Source: Flavobacterium pisciphilum
GTDB lineage: Bacteria > Bacteroidota > Bacteroidia > Flavobacteriales > Flavobacteriaceae
Direction of reading: 5' to 3'
NCBI RefSeq assembly: GCF_020905345.1
Contig: NZ_JAJJMO010000001.1
Location: 1,302,001 to 1,366,000, forward strand
DNA length: 64,000 bases
In this document: piece by piece, positions 44,173-53,614 of the stretch
Layout of the letters: each line of letters opens with the position of its first letter
How positions within the stretch are numbered: the first letter of the stretch is position 1
Made by a program: the position numbers and the translations under genes
Notes under the pieces: generated by a model
Databases searched by the model: none
Told to the model about the DNA's origin: nothing
The model's input: the letters and a program-made list of their open reading frames with translations, nothing else

Positions 44173-46698
44173 ATGACACACACCTATACAATATCGGGAA
44201 TGACTTGCGATGGATGTCGTACAAAAGTCGAAAAAACATTAAATGCGGTGGAGGGAGTAAAGGCAAATGTCACACTAGATCCCCCATTGGCAACCATTAT
44301 AATGGAAAAACATATTGCGACCGAGCAACTGCAGGAAGCATTGGCTGCGGTTGGAAAGTACACTATTGAAATGACCCACACGACGCATTCGCAAGAAAAA
44401 ACAGCTGAGAAATCATGCTGTAGTACTGCTGACGATCATGATCATATAAAGTTAGCTGTGCCTCATAATGATGCGGGTGGAAAATACTATTGCCCGATGC
44501 ATTGTGAAGGCGATAAAATGTATGATAAACCGGGAGATTGTCCTGTATGCGGAATGCATTTGGTACAAGAACCTGCCGCTGTTCAGGTGCAGCAATACAC
44601 ATGCTCTATGCATCCGGAAATTATAACCAATGCGCCAGGATCATGTCCTATTTGCGGGATGGATCTAATACCAATGCAACCAAGCGAAAGCGAAGAGCAA
44701 AGGATTTATAAGGGTTTGGTTAAGAAAATGAAAATAGCGGTTGTATTTACAGTTCCTATTTTCGCCATTGCCATGATAGAAATGGCACACAACAATCCTC
44801 TACTTCAACTAATGGATGCGGCTAAATGGAATTGGGTACAGCTTATTTTATCACTGCCTGTTGTCTTTTATGCCTGCTGGGTATTTTTTGTAAGAGCATG
44901 GAAATCAATAATCACATGGAATTTAAATATGTTTACCCTTATCGGAATTGGTACAGGAGTGGCATTTTTATTTAGTTTAGTTGGAATGTTTTTTCCAGAC
45001 ATTTTTCCAAGTGAATTTAAGACCGAACACGGAACAGTACTATTATACTTCGAGGCCACAACAGTCATTCTAACTTTGGTTTTGTTAGGACAATTGCTTG
45101 AAGCCAGGGCGCACAGTCAAACCAGTGGCGCGATAAAAGAATTATTAAAATTGGCTCCTACCGAAGCTACTTTGGTAAATGATGGCGGTGACAAAGTAAT
45201 CTCAATCCATGATATAAAAAAAGGTGATTTATTACGGGTAAAACCCGGAGATAAAATTCCTGTGGATGGAAAAATAACCGATGGTGAAAGTACAATAGAC
45301 GAATCGATGATTACAGGTGAACCAATTCCTGTAGATAAAAAAATAGGCGATATGGTGTCTTCCGGAACTATAAACGGAAACAAATCATTTATAATGATTG
45401 CCGAAAAAGTTGGTTCGGAAACCTTGCTTTCGCAAATTATACAAATGGTTAATAATGCAAGCCGTTCCAGAGCACCAATTCAAAAACTAGCCGATAGTAT
45501 TGCTAAATATTTTGTACCAATTGTTGTTGTAATTTCCATTCTTACCTTTTTCATTTGGGCAAAATTTGGTCCCGAACCGGCATTGGTCTATGGGTTTATA
45601 AATGCCATTGCGGTATTGATTATTGCCTGTCCTTGCGCTTTAGGATTGGCAACGCCTATGTCTGTAATGGTAGGAGTTGGAAAAGGCGCTCAATCGGGAA
45701 TTCTGATAAAAAATGCTGAAGCTTTAGAAAAAATGAATAAGGTAAATGTTCTGATTACTGATAAAACAGGAACAATTACAGAAGGGAAACCTTCGGTAGA
45801 AAAAATTGTTGCATTACAATATTCAGAAGATGAACTGCTGCAATACATTGCGTCTTTGAATCAGTATAGCGAACATCCTTTGGCACAAGCAGTAGTAAAA
45901 TTTGCAAAAGCTAAAAATGTCTCTTTAACGAAAGTCGATGACTTTGAAAATATTGCAGGAAAAGGAGTTATTGGAACTGCTATTGATAAAAAGATCGCAT
46001 TAGGGAATAAAAAATTAATGGAGCAAACTGGCGCAGCTGTTTCTTCCACAATTGAAGAGAAAATTATTGCCGAACAAAAATTAGGAAAAACAGTTTCTTA
46101 TATCGCCGTAGATAAGAACGTAGTGGGATTTGTAACGATAACCGATGCTATAAAAGAAACCAGTGCTGCTGCTATAAAAGAATTAATGCGTCAAGGGGTT
46201 GAAGTAATTATGCTTACTGGAGATAATGTAAATACTGCCAAAGCTGTCGCCGACGAGTTGCATTTAACCTCTTTCCAAGCTGGTTGTTTACCAGAAGACA
46301 AATTAAAAGTAATAGAGAAATTACAAGCTGAAGGAAAAGTTGTTGCTATGGCAGGAGATGGTATAAACGATGCACCAGCTTTGGCACAATCGGACATTGG
46401 TATTGCGATGGGAACAGGAACAGATGTTGCGATAGAAAGTGCCAAGATTACTTTGGTAAAAGGAGATTTACAAGGAATTGTAAAAGCAAAAAACCTGAGC
46501 CACGCTGTAATGAGCAACATCAAGCAAAACCTATTCTTTGCTTTTATATATAATGTCTTAGGTGTACCAGTTGCTGCGGGAGTTTTATATCCGTTTTTCG
46601 GAATATTACTTTCTCCTATGATTGCTGCCCTGGCAATGAGTTTTAGCTCAGTATCTGTTATTGTCAATGCATTGCGATTGAGAAGCTTAAAACTCTAA
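44173..46698 (+). CDS. copA: Copper-translocating P-type ATPase with three N-terminal metal domains
   Basis: 841 aa P1B ATPase. An N-terminal HMA domain (GMTCDGC, Cys 12 and 15) is followed by two heavy-metal-binding motifs (about residues 105-131 and 142-168, both ending CGMxL). The transport core shows TGEP (381-384), the transmembrane CPC (486-488), the phosphorylation site DKTG (Asp 530), SEHPLA and GDGINDAPAL. Exports Cu(I)/Ag(I) from the cytoplasm with ATP. It is separated from the efflux operon by 177 bp and may have its own promoter. Confidence 0.93.
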   Translation: MTHTYTISGMTCDGCRTKVEKTLNAVEGVKANVTLDPPLATIIMEKHIATEQLQEALAAVGKYTIEMTHTTHSQEKTAEKSCCSTADDHDHIKLAVPHNDAGGKYYCPMHCEGDKMYDKPGDCPVCGMHLVQEPAAVQVQQYTCSMHPEIITNAPGSCPICGMDLIPMQPSESEEQRIYKGLVKKMKIAVVFTVPIFAIAMIEMAHNNPLLQLMDAAKWNWVQLILSLPVVFYACWVFFVRAWKSIITWNLNMFTLIGIGTGVAFLFSLVGMFFPDIFPSEFKTEHGTVLLYFEATTVILTLVLLGQLLEARAHSQTSGAIKELLKLAPTEATLVNDGGDKVISIHDIKKGDLLRVKPGDKIPVDGKITDGESTIDESMITGEPIPVDKKIGDMVSSGTINGNKSFIMIAEKVGSETLLSQIIQMVNNASRSRAPIQKLADSIAKYFVPIVVVISILTFFIWAKFGPEPALVYGFINAIAVLIIACPCALGLATPMSVMVGVGKGAQSGILIKNAEALEKMNKVNVLITDKTGTITEGKPSVEKIVALQYSEDELLQYIASLNQYSEHPLAQAVVKFAKAKNVSLTKVDDFENIAGKGVIGTAIDKKIALGNKKLMEQTGAAVSSTIEEKIIAEQKLGKTVSYIAVDKNVVGFVTITDAIKETSAAAIKELMRQGVEVIMLTGDNVNTAKAVADELHLTSFQAGCLPEDKLKVIEKLQAEGKVVAMAGDGINDAPALAQSDIGIAMGTGTDVAIESAKITLVKGDLQGIVKAKNLSHAVMSNIKQNLFFAFIYNVLGVPVAAGVLYPFFGILLSPMIAALAMSFSSVSVIVNALRLRSLKL

Positions 46699-47081
46699 AT
46701 AATAATAATAATTTATTATAAAAACAAATAACCAATCTAGGACAAATTATTCTGCAGTATAAAAACGATAACGAAAATCTCTACAATACCGGGTTTATAG
46801 ATAACAACCAACAGTTAAAGGCATTTCGGACTATAAGACGGGGTGTTTTACAAGTCATTAAGGATATTAAAAAGAAAGCAGCTTAGAATTATTCCCAATT
46901 ACAGGGAAAGGATGTTGTGCTTCAGCTCAAGAGACCTGTTATAAAAAACTCTAAAATGAATATCAAATATATCCTGTTTTCTGAATTAAGAGCAAATTGT
47001 GATGCTATCTGCAAATTTAGAACCGACCATTCAATAATGGAAAAAATATCAATATCAATATCAATTTAAAATTAAAAAACT
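46699..47081. other. Intergenic region with a possible gene relic
   Basis: 383 bp. From about 46740 to 46887 the plus strand has an open frame without a start codon that looks protein-like (LYNTGFIDNNQQ, then AFRTIRRGVLQVIKDIKKK before a stop). I do not recognise it; it may be the tail of a lost gene. Just before the next gene there is a short ATCAAT repeat (about 47046-47064). Confidence 0.35.
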
Positions 47082-47954
47082 ATGAAAAAAATATTTCTGC
47101 TAAGCTTCATTATTATACAATCGTTATCAATTTCTGCACAGGAAAAAGTTCAAATCAAACTTACTTCTGCAAGCCCTTCAGCATCATTTCAACAAGAAAT
47201 TGGAAGCTCAACAATAAAAATGAACTATAGCAGACCATTAGTAAGGGGACGAAAAATATTTGGGGAACTGGTGCCCTTTGGCAAACTTTGGCGGACAGGT
47301 GCAAGTGACTGTACAACCATCAGTACTAATGAGGATATCACCTTAGGAAATAATATTTTAAAAACAGGAACTTACTCTATATTTTCAATTCCATCAGAAA
47401 ATGAGTGGACTATCATTATAAATAGTGATATTACTTTACATGGCGAAACTGGCTATGATGAGAAAAAAGATGTCATGCGTTTTACTGTTTCCACAGAAAA
47501 AACAACTAATTTCTACGAAACTTTTACCATCGAATTAAATGATATCAACAGTAAAGGGGAAGGTTTGCTTAAAATAGAGTGGGAAAATACGATGGTTAAA
47601 ATACCTATGAAAAGCAAAGCTGACAAAGAAATTTTAGCCTTGATTGACAAATATATTATTAAAGAAAAAAGTCAAAATGCTGCTTTATTATTTCAGGCCG
47701 CAAATTATTATTCCATAACCGACAGAGCAAATAACCAAACAGTATCCTGGTTAACTGAGGCCGAGAAATTGGATCCTGAAAATTTTTATTATCCCGCCTT
47801 AAGGCAGAAAGTATGTGTAGAACTGAAAGATTACCCTAATGCTATTGAAGCTGCAAAAAAAGCCTTAGCAATTGCAGAACAGAAAAAAATGAAAGGCACA
47901 GAAAAATTAAAAAACCAGATTGAAGAATTACAATTATTACTTAAAAGCAAATAA
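47082..47954 (+). CDS. DUF2911 periplasmic protein
   Basis: 290 aa with a signal peptide (MKKIFLLSFIIIQSLSISAQ). The DUF2911 domain (about residues 30-190) shows YSRPLVRGRKIFGELVPFGKLWRTGA, a conserved motif of the family, then GTYSIFSIPSENEWTIIIN. The C-terminal 90 residues are helical, TPR-like. Function unknown; widely found in Bacteroidetes. Its place inside the metal island may be incidental or mean an envelope-stress role. Confidence 0.82.
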   Translation: MKKIFLLSFIIIQSLSISAQEKVQIKLTSASPSASFQQEIGSSTIKMNYSRPLVRGRKIFGELVPFGKLWRTGASDCTTISTNEDITLGNNILKTGTYSIFSIPSENEWTIIINSDITLHGETGYDEKKDVMRFTVSTEKTTNFYETFTIELNDINSKGEGLLKIEWENTMVKIPMKSKADKEILALIDKYIIKEKSQNAALLFQAANYYSITDRANNQTVSWLTEAEKLDPENFYYPALRQKVCVELKDYPNAIEAAKKALAIAEQKKMKGTEKLKNQIEELQLLLKSK

Positions 47955-48097
47955 ATAAAAAGCTATTATTATATCACATTGAAAAATAGAAACGCAAAAA
48001 AAATCCCAGCGATTTAAGCTAATGCTGCGTAAGAGTAACATTAGACTTGTTTTGTTCGGAAATCGATTAATCTAAATAACTTTTAAAGCTAAAAAAC

Positions 48098-48592
48098 ATG
48101 AAAATGGAACAAGCAACACAGCAGCATTCAAAAGAGGTAAACTCCAAAATGTATAAAAAATTAGCCCTTATGATCGTATTGTCATTTATTTCTATGTACA
48201 TACTAATGTATTCGATGGTCGATATTTTTGCTAATGTCATTCCCAATGTAAACCAATTTTACATGGCAGGGCTAATGACTATGCCAATGCTGATTATTGA
48301 GATCACAGTAATGGGTAGTATGTACATGAATAAAAAATGGAACATAGTATTGCTTACCACAGGCAGTCTTGCCACAATCATTTTTTTCTCCTGCATAAGA
48401 GTGCAAGCAGCTGTTGGAGATAAACAATTTTTAAAATCAATGATACCACATCATGCAGCAGCAATACTAATGGCTAAAGAGGCTTCTCTTCACGATCCGG
48501 AAATAAGCCAGCTTTCCCAAGACATTATAAAAGCGCAAGAAGCTGAAATTGCACAGATGAAGGCCAAGTTGAATGAGATGAAAAAAAAATAA
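48098..48592 (+). CDS. Membrane protein with C-terminal DUF305 motif
   Basis: 164 aa. Three membrane helices (about residues 20-45, 55-75 and 85-105) precede a DUF305-like segment, MIPHHAAAILMAKEASLHDPEISQLSQDII, with the paired histidines of the family, and a Met/Lys-rich tail. DUF305 proteins occur in copper loci and are suspected metal binders. Its stop is 25 bp before the multicopper oxidase gene, so the two are probably co-transcribed. Confidence 0.72.
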   Translation: MKMEQATQQHSKEVNSKMYKKLALMIVLSFISMYILMYSMVDIFANVIPNVNQFYMAGLMTMPMLIIEITVMGSMYMNKKWNIVLLTTGSLATIIFFSCIRVQAAVGDKQFLKSMIPHHAAAILMAKEASLHDPEISQLSQDIIKAQEAEIAQMKAKLNEMKKK

Positions 48593-48617
48593 TGGAACAA
48601 TATTCTTTAAGAGCAAT

Positions 48618-51230
48618 ATGAAAAATATACTGATAATACTCGTATATATCATGCTTCCTGTCCTGATTCAGGCCCAGGATATGAAAATGGAAATAGATAA
48701 AAAGCCTGTCAAAGAAGAGTCGAATTCCTCTTCCTATACTTGTCCAATGCATCCCGATATTCATGAATCCAAACCTGGAAAATGCCCAAAATGCGGCATG
48801 GCATTAGTAAAAGAAAAATCTAAAACACCTAAGCCGAAAGCAGGCACAAAACCTAAAGCTGAAACTCCTGTTAAAGAGGAAATGCCTCAAAAGGCTAGAT
48901 CTTCCCCTGCGGATAAGATCGACAAGCATCAGGCGCATGATATGAAAAACATGGAAAAGAAAACAAATCCTCCAGTAAAAAAAATGATGGTAAATGATAA
49001 GCCGCCTAAAGTTGTAAGGTACGATTTATATGTTCGCGATACGGTGGTAAATTTTTCAGGAAAATCAAAAAGAGCGATAGCAGTAAATGGCCAAATACCA
49101 ATGCCTACACTCACCTTTACTGAGGGTGATACAGCAGAAATTTATGTCCATAATGAACTCAACGAAGAAACGTCATTACACTGGCATGGATTATTTCTGC
49201 CCAATAAAGAAGACGGTGTGCCTAACCTGACACAAATGCCGATAAAAGCACACAGTACCTACAAATATTCTTTTCCCATCAAGCAGCATGGAACCCATTG
49301 GTATCATAGCCATTCGGGATTGCAGGAACAAATCGGAATGTACGGATCTTTTGTGATGAACAAACGAAACTCCGATCCCAACTTCAGGATAGGGATAGAT
49401 GACCTCCCGACAATTCCGGTTGTGCTGAGCGAATGGACCGATATGAACCCTGAGAATGTTCATAGGATGTTGCATAATGCTTCGGATTGGTTTGCAATAA
49501 AAAAAGGCACAACCCAGAGTTATGGAGAAGCTATAAAACAAGGTTATTTCAAAACCAAGGTCATCAACGAGTGGAAGCGAATGAACGCTATGGATGTAAG
49601 CGATGTTTATTATGAGAAATTTTTAATTAACGGGAAACACGAAAGCCAACTTTCGCAGTTCAAGGCAGGCGATAAGGTAAGATTACGCGTATCTAATGGA
49701 GGTGCGTCCAGTAATTTTTGGCTTACGTATGCGGGAGGCAGAATTACAGTAGTAGCCAGTGATGGCAATGATGTTGAGCCCGTTGCGGTAGACCGTCTGC
49801 TAATTGCAGTTTCTGAAACCTATGATGTTGTCCTTACCATTCCGGCAGAAAACACATCCTATGAGTTTTTAGCAACACCAGAAGACCGGACAAAATCGGC
49901 TTCCCTGTACATCGGAAATGGCATCAAACAGCTCACCTCTCCTTTACCCAAACTGAAATACTTTGAAGGGATGAAAATGATGAACGATATGATGAAAATG
50001 AATGGAAACCTGGATGATATGGGGATGAAGATGTCGCTGAATCAGATGGATATGAATTCGGTAATGTATCCTGAAATTACAGGCCCACAAGCAAAAGGAA
50101 GTAAAGACATGCCAATGGAGATGGACAAAGAAGAAACCAAATCGGATGCCCCTGGTAAAATGCACGACATGCACAATATGGAAAATAAATACAATGCAAA
50201 TGCCCTTGCCGATATTGTCACGTTAAATTATGCAATGCTAAAATCTCCTATAAGCACGGCATTGTTAAAAGATGCTCCCGTAAGGGAACTCAAATTCGAG
50301 CTTACCGGAAATATGAATCGTTATGTCTGGAGCCTGGATAACAAAGTCGTTTCCGAAGCTGATAAAATACTGATCAGAAAAGGAGAAATTTTACGTATTA
50401 TTCTGCATAATAATTCAATGATGCGCCACCCAATGCATTTGCATGGCCATGATTTTAGGGTTATCAATGGGCAAGGTGATTTTGCGCCATTGAAAAATAT
50501 TATCGACATCATGCCAATGGAAACAGATACTATTGAATTCGCCGCAAGCGAAGATGGTGGCGACTGGTTTTTTCACTGTCATATTCTCTACCATATGATG
50601 GCTGGTATGGGCAGAGTTTTTTCTTATGTAGATTCACCTCCAAACCCAGAAATAACAAACCCTAAACTGGCTCAGCGAAAATTATTTGCTGACGATAGAG
50701 AATTCCATTTCATGGTTGAAAATGACTTTGCAACTAATGGAAACGATGGAGAAGCAATGTATCAGGGTACGCGTTGGAGTATAGGAACCGAATGGAGATT
50801 AGGATACAACGAAATGCATGGCTATGAAACTGAAACACATATTGGGCGCTATATTGGAAAAATGCAATGGTTAATGCCGTTTATAGGATTTGACTGGAGA
50901 TATAGAAGAATGGGAGAAGATGAACAGGAAAAAAATCTCTTTGGACAAAACAATACTAAAGATAAACGTGCAGTAGCGAGTCTAGGGGTCAACTATACCC
51001 TTCCTATGTTGATAGTAGCACAGGCCGAAGTTTTCACAGATGGTAAAGTTAGATTGCAGTTTGAGCGAAAAGATATACCTGTTTCTAAAAGACTACGAAT
51101 GAATCTAATGTGGAATACCGATAAAGAATATATGGCTGGACTTCGTTACATTCTAACAAAATGGGGATCACTTTCGTCACATTATGATAGTGACATGGGC
51201 TTTGGGGCAGGATTCACAGTGAATTACTAA
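48618..51230 (+). CDS. Multicopper oxidase (CopA/PcoA type) with N-terminal metal domain and C-terminal CopB-like barrel
   Basis: 870 aa with a signal peptide. Domains in order: heavy-metal-binding motif YTCPMHPDI to CPKCGMALV (about residues 40-64); Lys/Pro-rich linker; multicopper oxidase with LHWHGLFLP, HGTHWYHSHSGLQEQIGM and, at its end, HPMHLHGHDF and FFHCHILYHMMAGMG (type 1, 2 and 3 copper ligands); a Met-rich insert about 450-520; then about 180 residues (REFHFMVENDFATNGNDG onward) resembling the CopB/PcoB outer-membrane barrel and ending in Tyr. It would oxidise Cu(I) to the less toxic Cu(II). The PcoA-PcoB fusion is unusual. Confidence 0.85.
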   Translation: MKNILIILVYIMLPVLIQAQDMKMEIDKKPVKEESNSSSYTCPMHPDIHESKPGKCPKCGMALVKEKSKTPKPKAGTKPKAETPVKEEMPQKARSSPADKIDKHQAHDMKNMEKKTNPPVKKMMVNDKPPKVVRYDLYVRDTVVNFSGKSKRAIAVNGQIPMPTLTFTEGDTAEIYVHNELNEETSLHWHGLFLPNKEDGVPNLTQMPIKAHSTYKYSFPIKQHGTHWYHSHSGLQEQIGMYGSFVMNKRNSDPNFRIGIDDLPTIPVVLSEWTDMNPENVHRMLHNASDWFAIKKGTTQSYGEAIKQGYFKTKVINEWKRMNAMDVSDVYYEKFLINGKHESQLSQFKAGDKVRLRVSNGGASSNFWLTYAGGRITVVASDGNDVEPVAVDRLLIAVSETYDVVLTIPAENTSYEFLATPEDRTKSASLYIGNGIKQLTSPLPKLKYFEGMKMMNDMMKMNGNLDDMGMKMSLNQMDMNSVMYPEITGPQAKGSKDMPMEMDKEETKSDAPGKMHDMHNMENKYNANALADIVTLNYAMLKSPISTALLKDAPVRELKFELTGNMNRYVWSLDNKVVSEADKILIRKGEILRIILHNNSMMRHPMHLHGHDFRVINGQGDFAPLKNIIDIMPMETDTIEFAASEDGGDWFFHCHILYHMMAGMGRVFSYVDSPPNPEITNPKLAQRKLFADDREFHFMVENDFATNGNDGEAMYQGTRWSIGTEWRLGYNEMHGYETETHIGRYIGKMQWLMPFIGFDWRYRRMGEDEQEKNLFGQNNTKDKRAVASLGVNYTLPMLIVAQAEVFTDGKVRLQFERKDIPVSKRLRMNLMWNTDKEYMAGLRYILTKWGSLSSHYDSDMGFGAGFTVNY

Positions 51231-51372
51231 AAATTTGTGATGCAAATACACATAATAGATTCGAATTCCTGGCAGTAGGATAATAATGTAAAACTACAGT
51301 TAAATTTTATAAATTAAAGACAGCACATATAATTACTTTAGCTTCTATCATTAATTTATAACTCTACAAATT

Positions 51373-51981
51373 ATGAGAAAAGCAGCACTCACAACCTTGA
51401 TTGTAATTGGGCTAATGGTTATCGCTTGTTCAAATGATGAAGATAAAGCAATACATGCTCAGGAGCATGATAAAAACATCTTGATGAATAAAATGCACAC
51501 AATGATGGATCAAATGACCTTAATGACCATGAGCAAAGATCCAGATCTGGATTTTGCCAATATGATGATTCTCCACCATAAAGGTGCTATAGAAATGGCT
51601 AATTACGAATTGCAAAATGGCGCCGATGCTCAGATTAAGGCAATGGCACAAGATGTGATTGACGCCCAGCAGCAGGAAATTCAGCAAATGGAGGCAATTA
51701 TAAATGGCATACCAGCTGATCAAACCGATAATGCTTTTGCTATGGAACTCATGAAATCTATGGACAAAATGGGCATTACTGCTGACACCCAATTAATTAC
51801 CGGAGATACTGACCACGATTTTGCCACACTAATGATTGTTCACCACCAAAGTGCACTTGATAATGCATTGGTGTATCTACATCATGGAAACAACGCAGAA
51901 CTCAAGGCAATGGCCAATATGATGGTGGAGATGCAGACAAAGGAAATAATTGATTTTGGCAATTGGCTTGTAGCAAATTAA
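51373..51981 (+). CDS. DUF305 lipoprotein with two DUF305 repeats
   Basis: 202 aa lipoprotein (Cys 19 in LMVIACSND). Two DUF305-type units: DLDFANMMILHHKGAIEMANYEL (about residue 56) and DHDFATLMIVHHQSALDNALVYL (about 153), each with the paired HH. Many Met residues (HTMMDQMTLMTMS) suggest copper binding. Probably a periplasmic metal-buffering protein; it stands 140 bp after the oxidase. Confidence 0.8.
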   Translation: MRKAALTTLIVIGLMVIACSNDEDKAIHAQEHDKNILMNKMHTMMDQMTLMTMSKDPDLDFANMMILHHKGAIEMANYELQNGADAQIKAMAQDVIDAQQQEIQQMEAIINGIPADQTDNAFAMELMKSMDKMGITADTQLITGDTDHDFATLMIVHHQSALDNALVYLHHGNNAELKAMANMMVEMQTKEIIDFGNWLVAN

Positions 51982-52025
51982 TTTGCAAGTATATATATGA
52001 TAACTGATAAAAATAAATAAAAATT

Positions 52026-52361
52026 ATGGATCAGAAATTTAGAAATTGTATGGAAGCCTGTCTGGCTTGCGCAATAGCGTGCAACAAATGTGCAACGGAA
52101 TGTCTGAATGAAGACGATATAAAAATGCTTGTAAGATGCATAGAGCTCAACAGGCAATGTTCGGTCATCTGTTTTGCTGCTGCAAACCTTATGAGTATCG
52201 GAGGCGAACATGCCTCTCATTTATGCGCTGAATGCGCCGAAATCTGCAAGGCCTGTGCTGAGGAATGTGAAAAACATGCCGCAATGGGTATGGATCACTG
52301 TAAGGAATGTGCGGAAGCTTGTCGCAAATGTGCGGAAGCTTGTGAAGCGATGGCAAATTAA
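52026..52361 (+). CDS. Cys-rich four-helix-bundle copper-storage protein (Csp-like)
   Basis: 111 aa with 19 cysteines placed every 3-4 residues along four helices (NCMEACLACAIACNKCATEC, then HLCAECAEICKACAEEC and DHCKECAEACRKCAEAC). This is the hallmark of the four-helix copper-binding Csp family, whose tubes store many Cu(I) ions. No signal peptide is visible, so a cytosolic Csp3-like protein is likely. It is placed after the DUF305 gene by 44 bp. Confidence 0.88.
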   Translation: MDQKFRNCMEACLACAIACNKCATECLNEDDIKMLVRCIELNRQCSVICFAAANLMSIGGEHASHLCAECAEICKACAEECEKHAAMGMDHCKECAEACRKCAEACEAMAN

Positions 52362-52573
52362 TACCTTATGTAATTGATCTTAATTCACTTCCTGTAATGA
52401 TATTAATCTATATACCCGTTTTGTGATGTAGGACGAGGCTTTAAATATTAAAATTAACATAATACGATAGGCTTTCAGCGACTCATTTTAGGTTTAAACA
52501 GGTTTTCTATATTAGATATTTAGACTTGACCTCTTTTTAAATCCATAAGTAAAATTGCAAAAAAGCCTCATAT

Positions 52574-52605
52574 AGCCTTTAAACATACGAGTTTAAAGGC
52601 TTTTT
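52574..52605 (+). terminator. Terminator after the copper-storage gene
   Basis: A perfect 11-bp stem, AGCCTTTAAAC (52574-52584) and GTTTAAAGGCT (52591-52601), with a 6-base loop and a T run to 52605. Confidence 0.85.
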
Positions 52606-52639
52606 CTTTAATTGTTCTCAAATTATTTAAGTAGAATAA

Positions 52640-52676
52640 TTTTTATTTATAAATTAATATCGTAATATTGCAATAT
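52640..52676 (+). promoter_or_regulatory. ars operon promoter with palindromic operator
   Basis: TAATATTG (52663-52670) is a one-mismatch -7 element with TTTT 19 bp upstream. The perfect palindrome ATATTGCAATAT (52665-52676) overlaps it and lies 12 bp before the arsR start, the expected position for ArsR autorepression. Confidence 0.55.
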
Positions 52677-52688
52677 AAATATAAAACA

Positions 52689-53021
52689 ATGGGAGCTACA
52701 AAAACAGATTACTTTACAGACAGTCAAAACGAACTTGCTGTTTTGGCTAAAGCATTAGGACATCCAGCCCGAATTGCTATTATGGAATATTTATTAAAAG
52801 TAGACACTTGTATCTGCGGAGATATAGTTAATGAATTACCACTATCCCAGCCTACAGTATCCCAGCATCTTAAGGAACTTAAAAATGCTGGTTTAATAAA
52901 AGGAAGCATTGATGGTAACTCTATTTGTTATTGCATTAATGAACCTGGATTAGAAAAAATAAAAGGCTTTTTCGAACATATCACCACTCATTTGGAAAAA
53001 AAGAGAAACGAGTGCTGTTAA
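52689..53021 (+). CDS. arsR: ArsR-family arsenic-responsive repressor
   Basis: About 110 aa winged-helix protein: [26 protein letters not shown] with a CxC (TCICGD) motif of the kind used for As(III) sensing, then [23 protein letters not shown] (recognition helix). The start at 52689 is preferred over the frame from 52668, which lies in the operator. First gene of the arsenic operon; the next gene follows 10 bp later. Confidence 0.85.
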   Translation: MGATKTDYFTDSQNELAVLAKALGHPARIAIMEYLLKVDTCICGDIVNELPLSQPTVSQHLKELKNAGLIKGSIDGNSICYCINEPGLEKIKGFFEHITTHLEKKRNECC

Positions 53022-53031
53022 TTTTATAAAG

Positions 53032-53517
53032 ATGGAAATAAGAAATTTGTTAGCAGTTGATTGGAAACAGGTTAGCTTGATATATGAAAAAGGCATAAAT
53101 ACTGGTAATGCTACTTTTCAGACCAGTAGTCCTTCATGGGAAGATTGGAATGCATCACATCTGGCCTCCTGCAGAGTTGTTGCAGAAAAAGATGGGCAGC
53201 TTCTAGGCTGGGCAGCACTAACACCAGTCTCTTCACGGTGTGTATATGCAGGCGTAGCTGAAGTCAGCGTATATGTTGATCCTGAACAGTCAGGCAAAGG
53301 AATTGGTCTTATACTTTTAAACGAGCTTGTTCATTTAAGTGAAGCTGAAGGCATATGGACGCTTCAGGCTGGTATATTTCCTGAAAATACAGCAAGTCTG
53401 CGTATTCATGAAAAAGCCGGATTCAGGATCTTAGGCATTCGCGAAAAGATCGGGAAGCAAAATGGAATCTGGAGAGATAACGTCCTTTTAGAAAGAAGAA
53501 GCAAATTAATTAATTAA
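53032..53517 (+). CDS. GNAT acetyltransferase, ArsN-like
   Basis: 161 aa of the phosphinothricin-type GNAT family. The acetyl-CoA site is VSVYVDPEQSGKGIGLILL (about residues 81-99), then LQAGIFPENTASLRIHEKAGF. In arsenic operons such proteins (ArsN) acetylate the arsenic-containing antibiotic arsinothricin or related compounds; this role is inferred from the arsenic context and family. Directly downstream of arsR. Confidence 0.8.
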   Translation: MEIRNLLAVDWKQVSLIYEKGINTGNATFQTSSPSWEDWNASHLASCRVVAEKDGQLLGWAALTPVSSRCVYAGVAEVSVYVDPEQSGKGIGLILLNELVHLSEAEGIWTLQAGIFPENTASLRIHEKAGFRILGIREKIGKQNGIWRDNVLLERRSKLIN

Positions 53518-53614
53518 ATATTTACTTAAAAATACAATAGCAGCAATAATTGCTTAATCATAGTTATTACCACCGCTGCAAAAAAATATTATAAATTTTT
53601 AAAACACATAAATT

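Larger units (their letters stand above)
52362..52688. other. Intergenic region between copper and arsenic operons
   Basis: 327 bp. Contains a strong terminator (52574-52605) and the ars promoter/operator region (52640-52676), both listed separately. The first 200 bp hold nothing I recognise. Confidence 0.5.
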
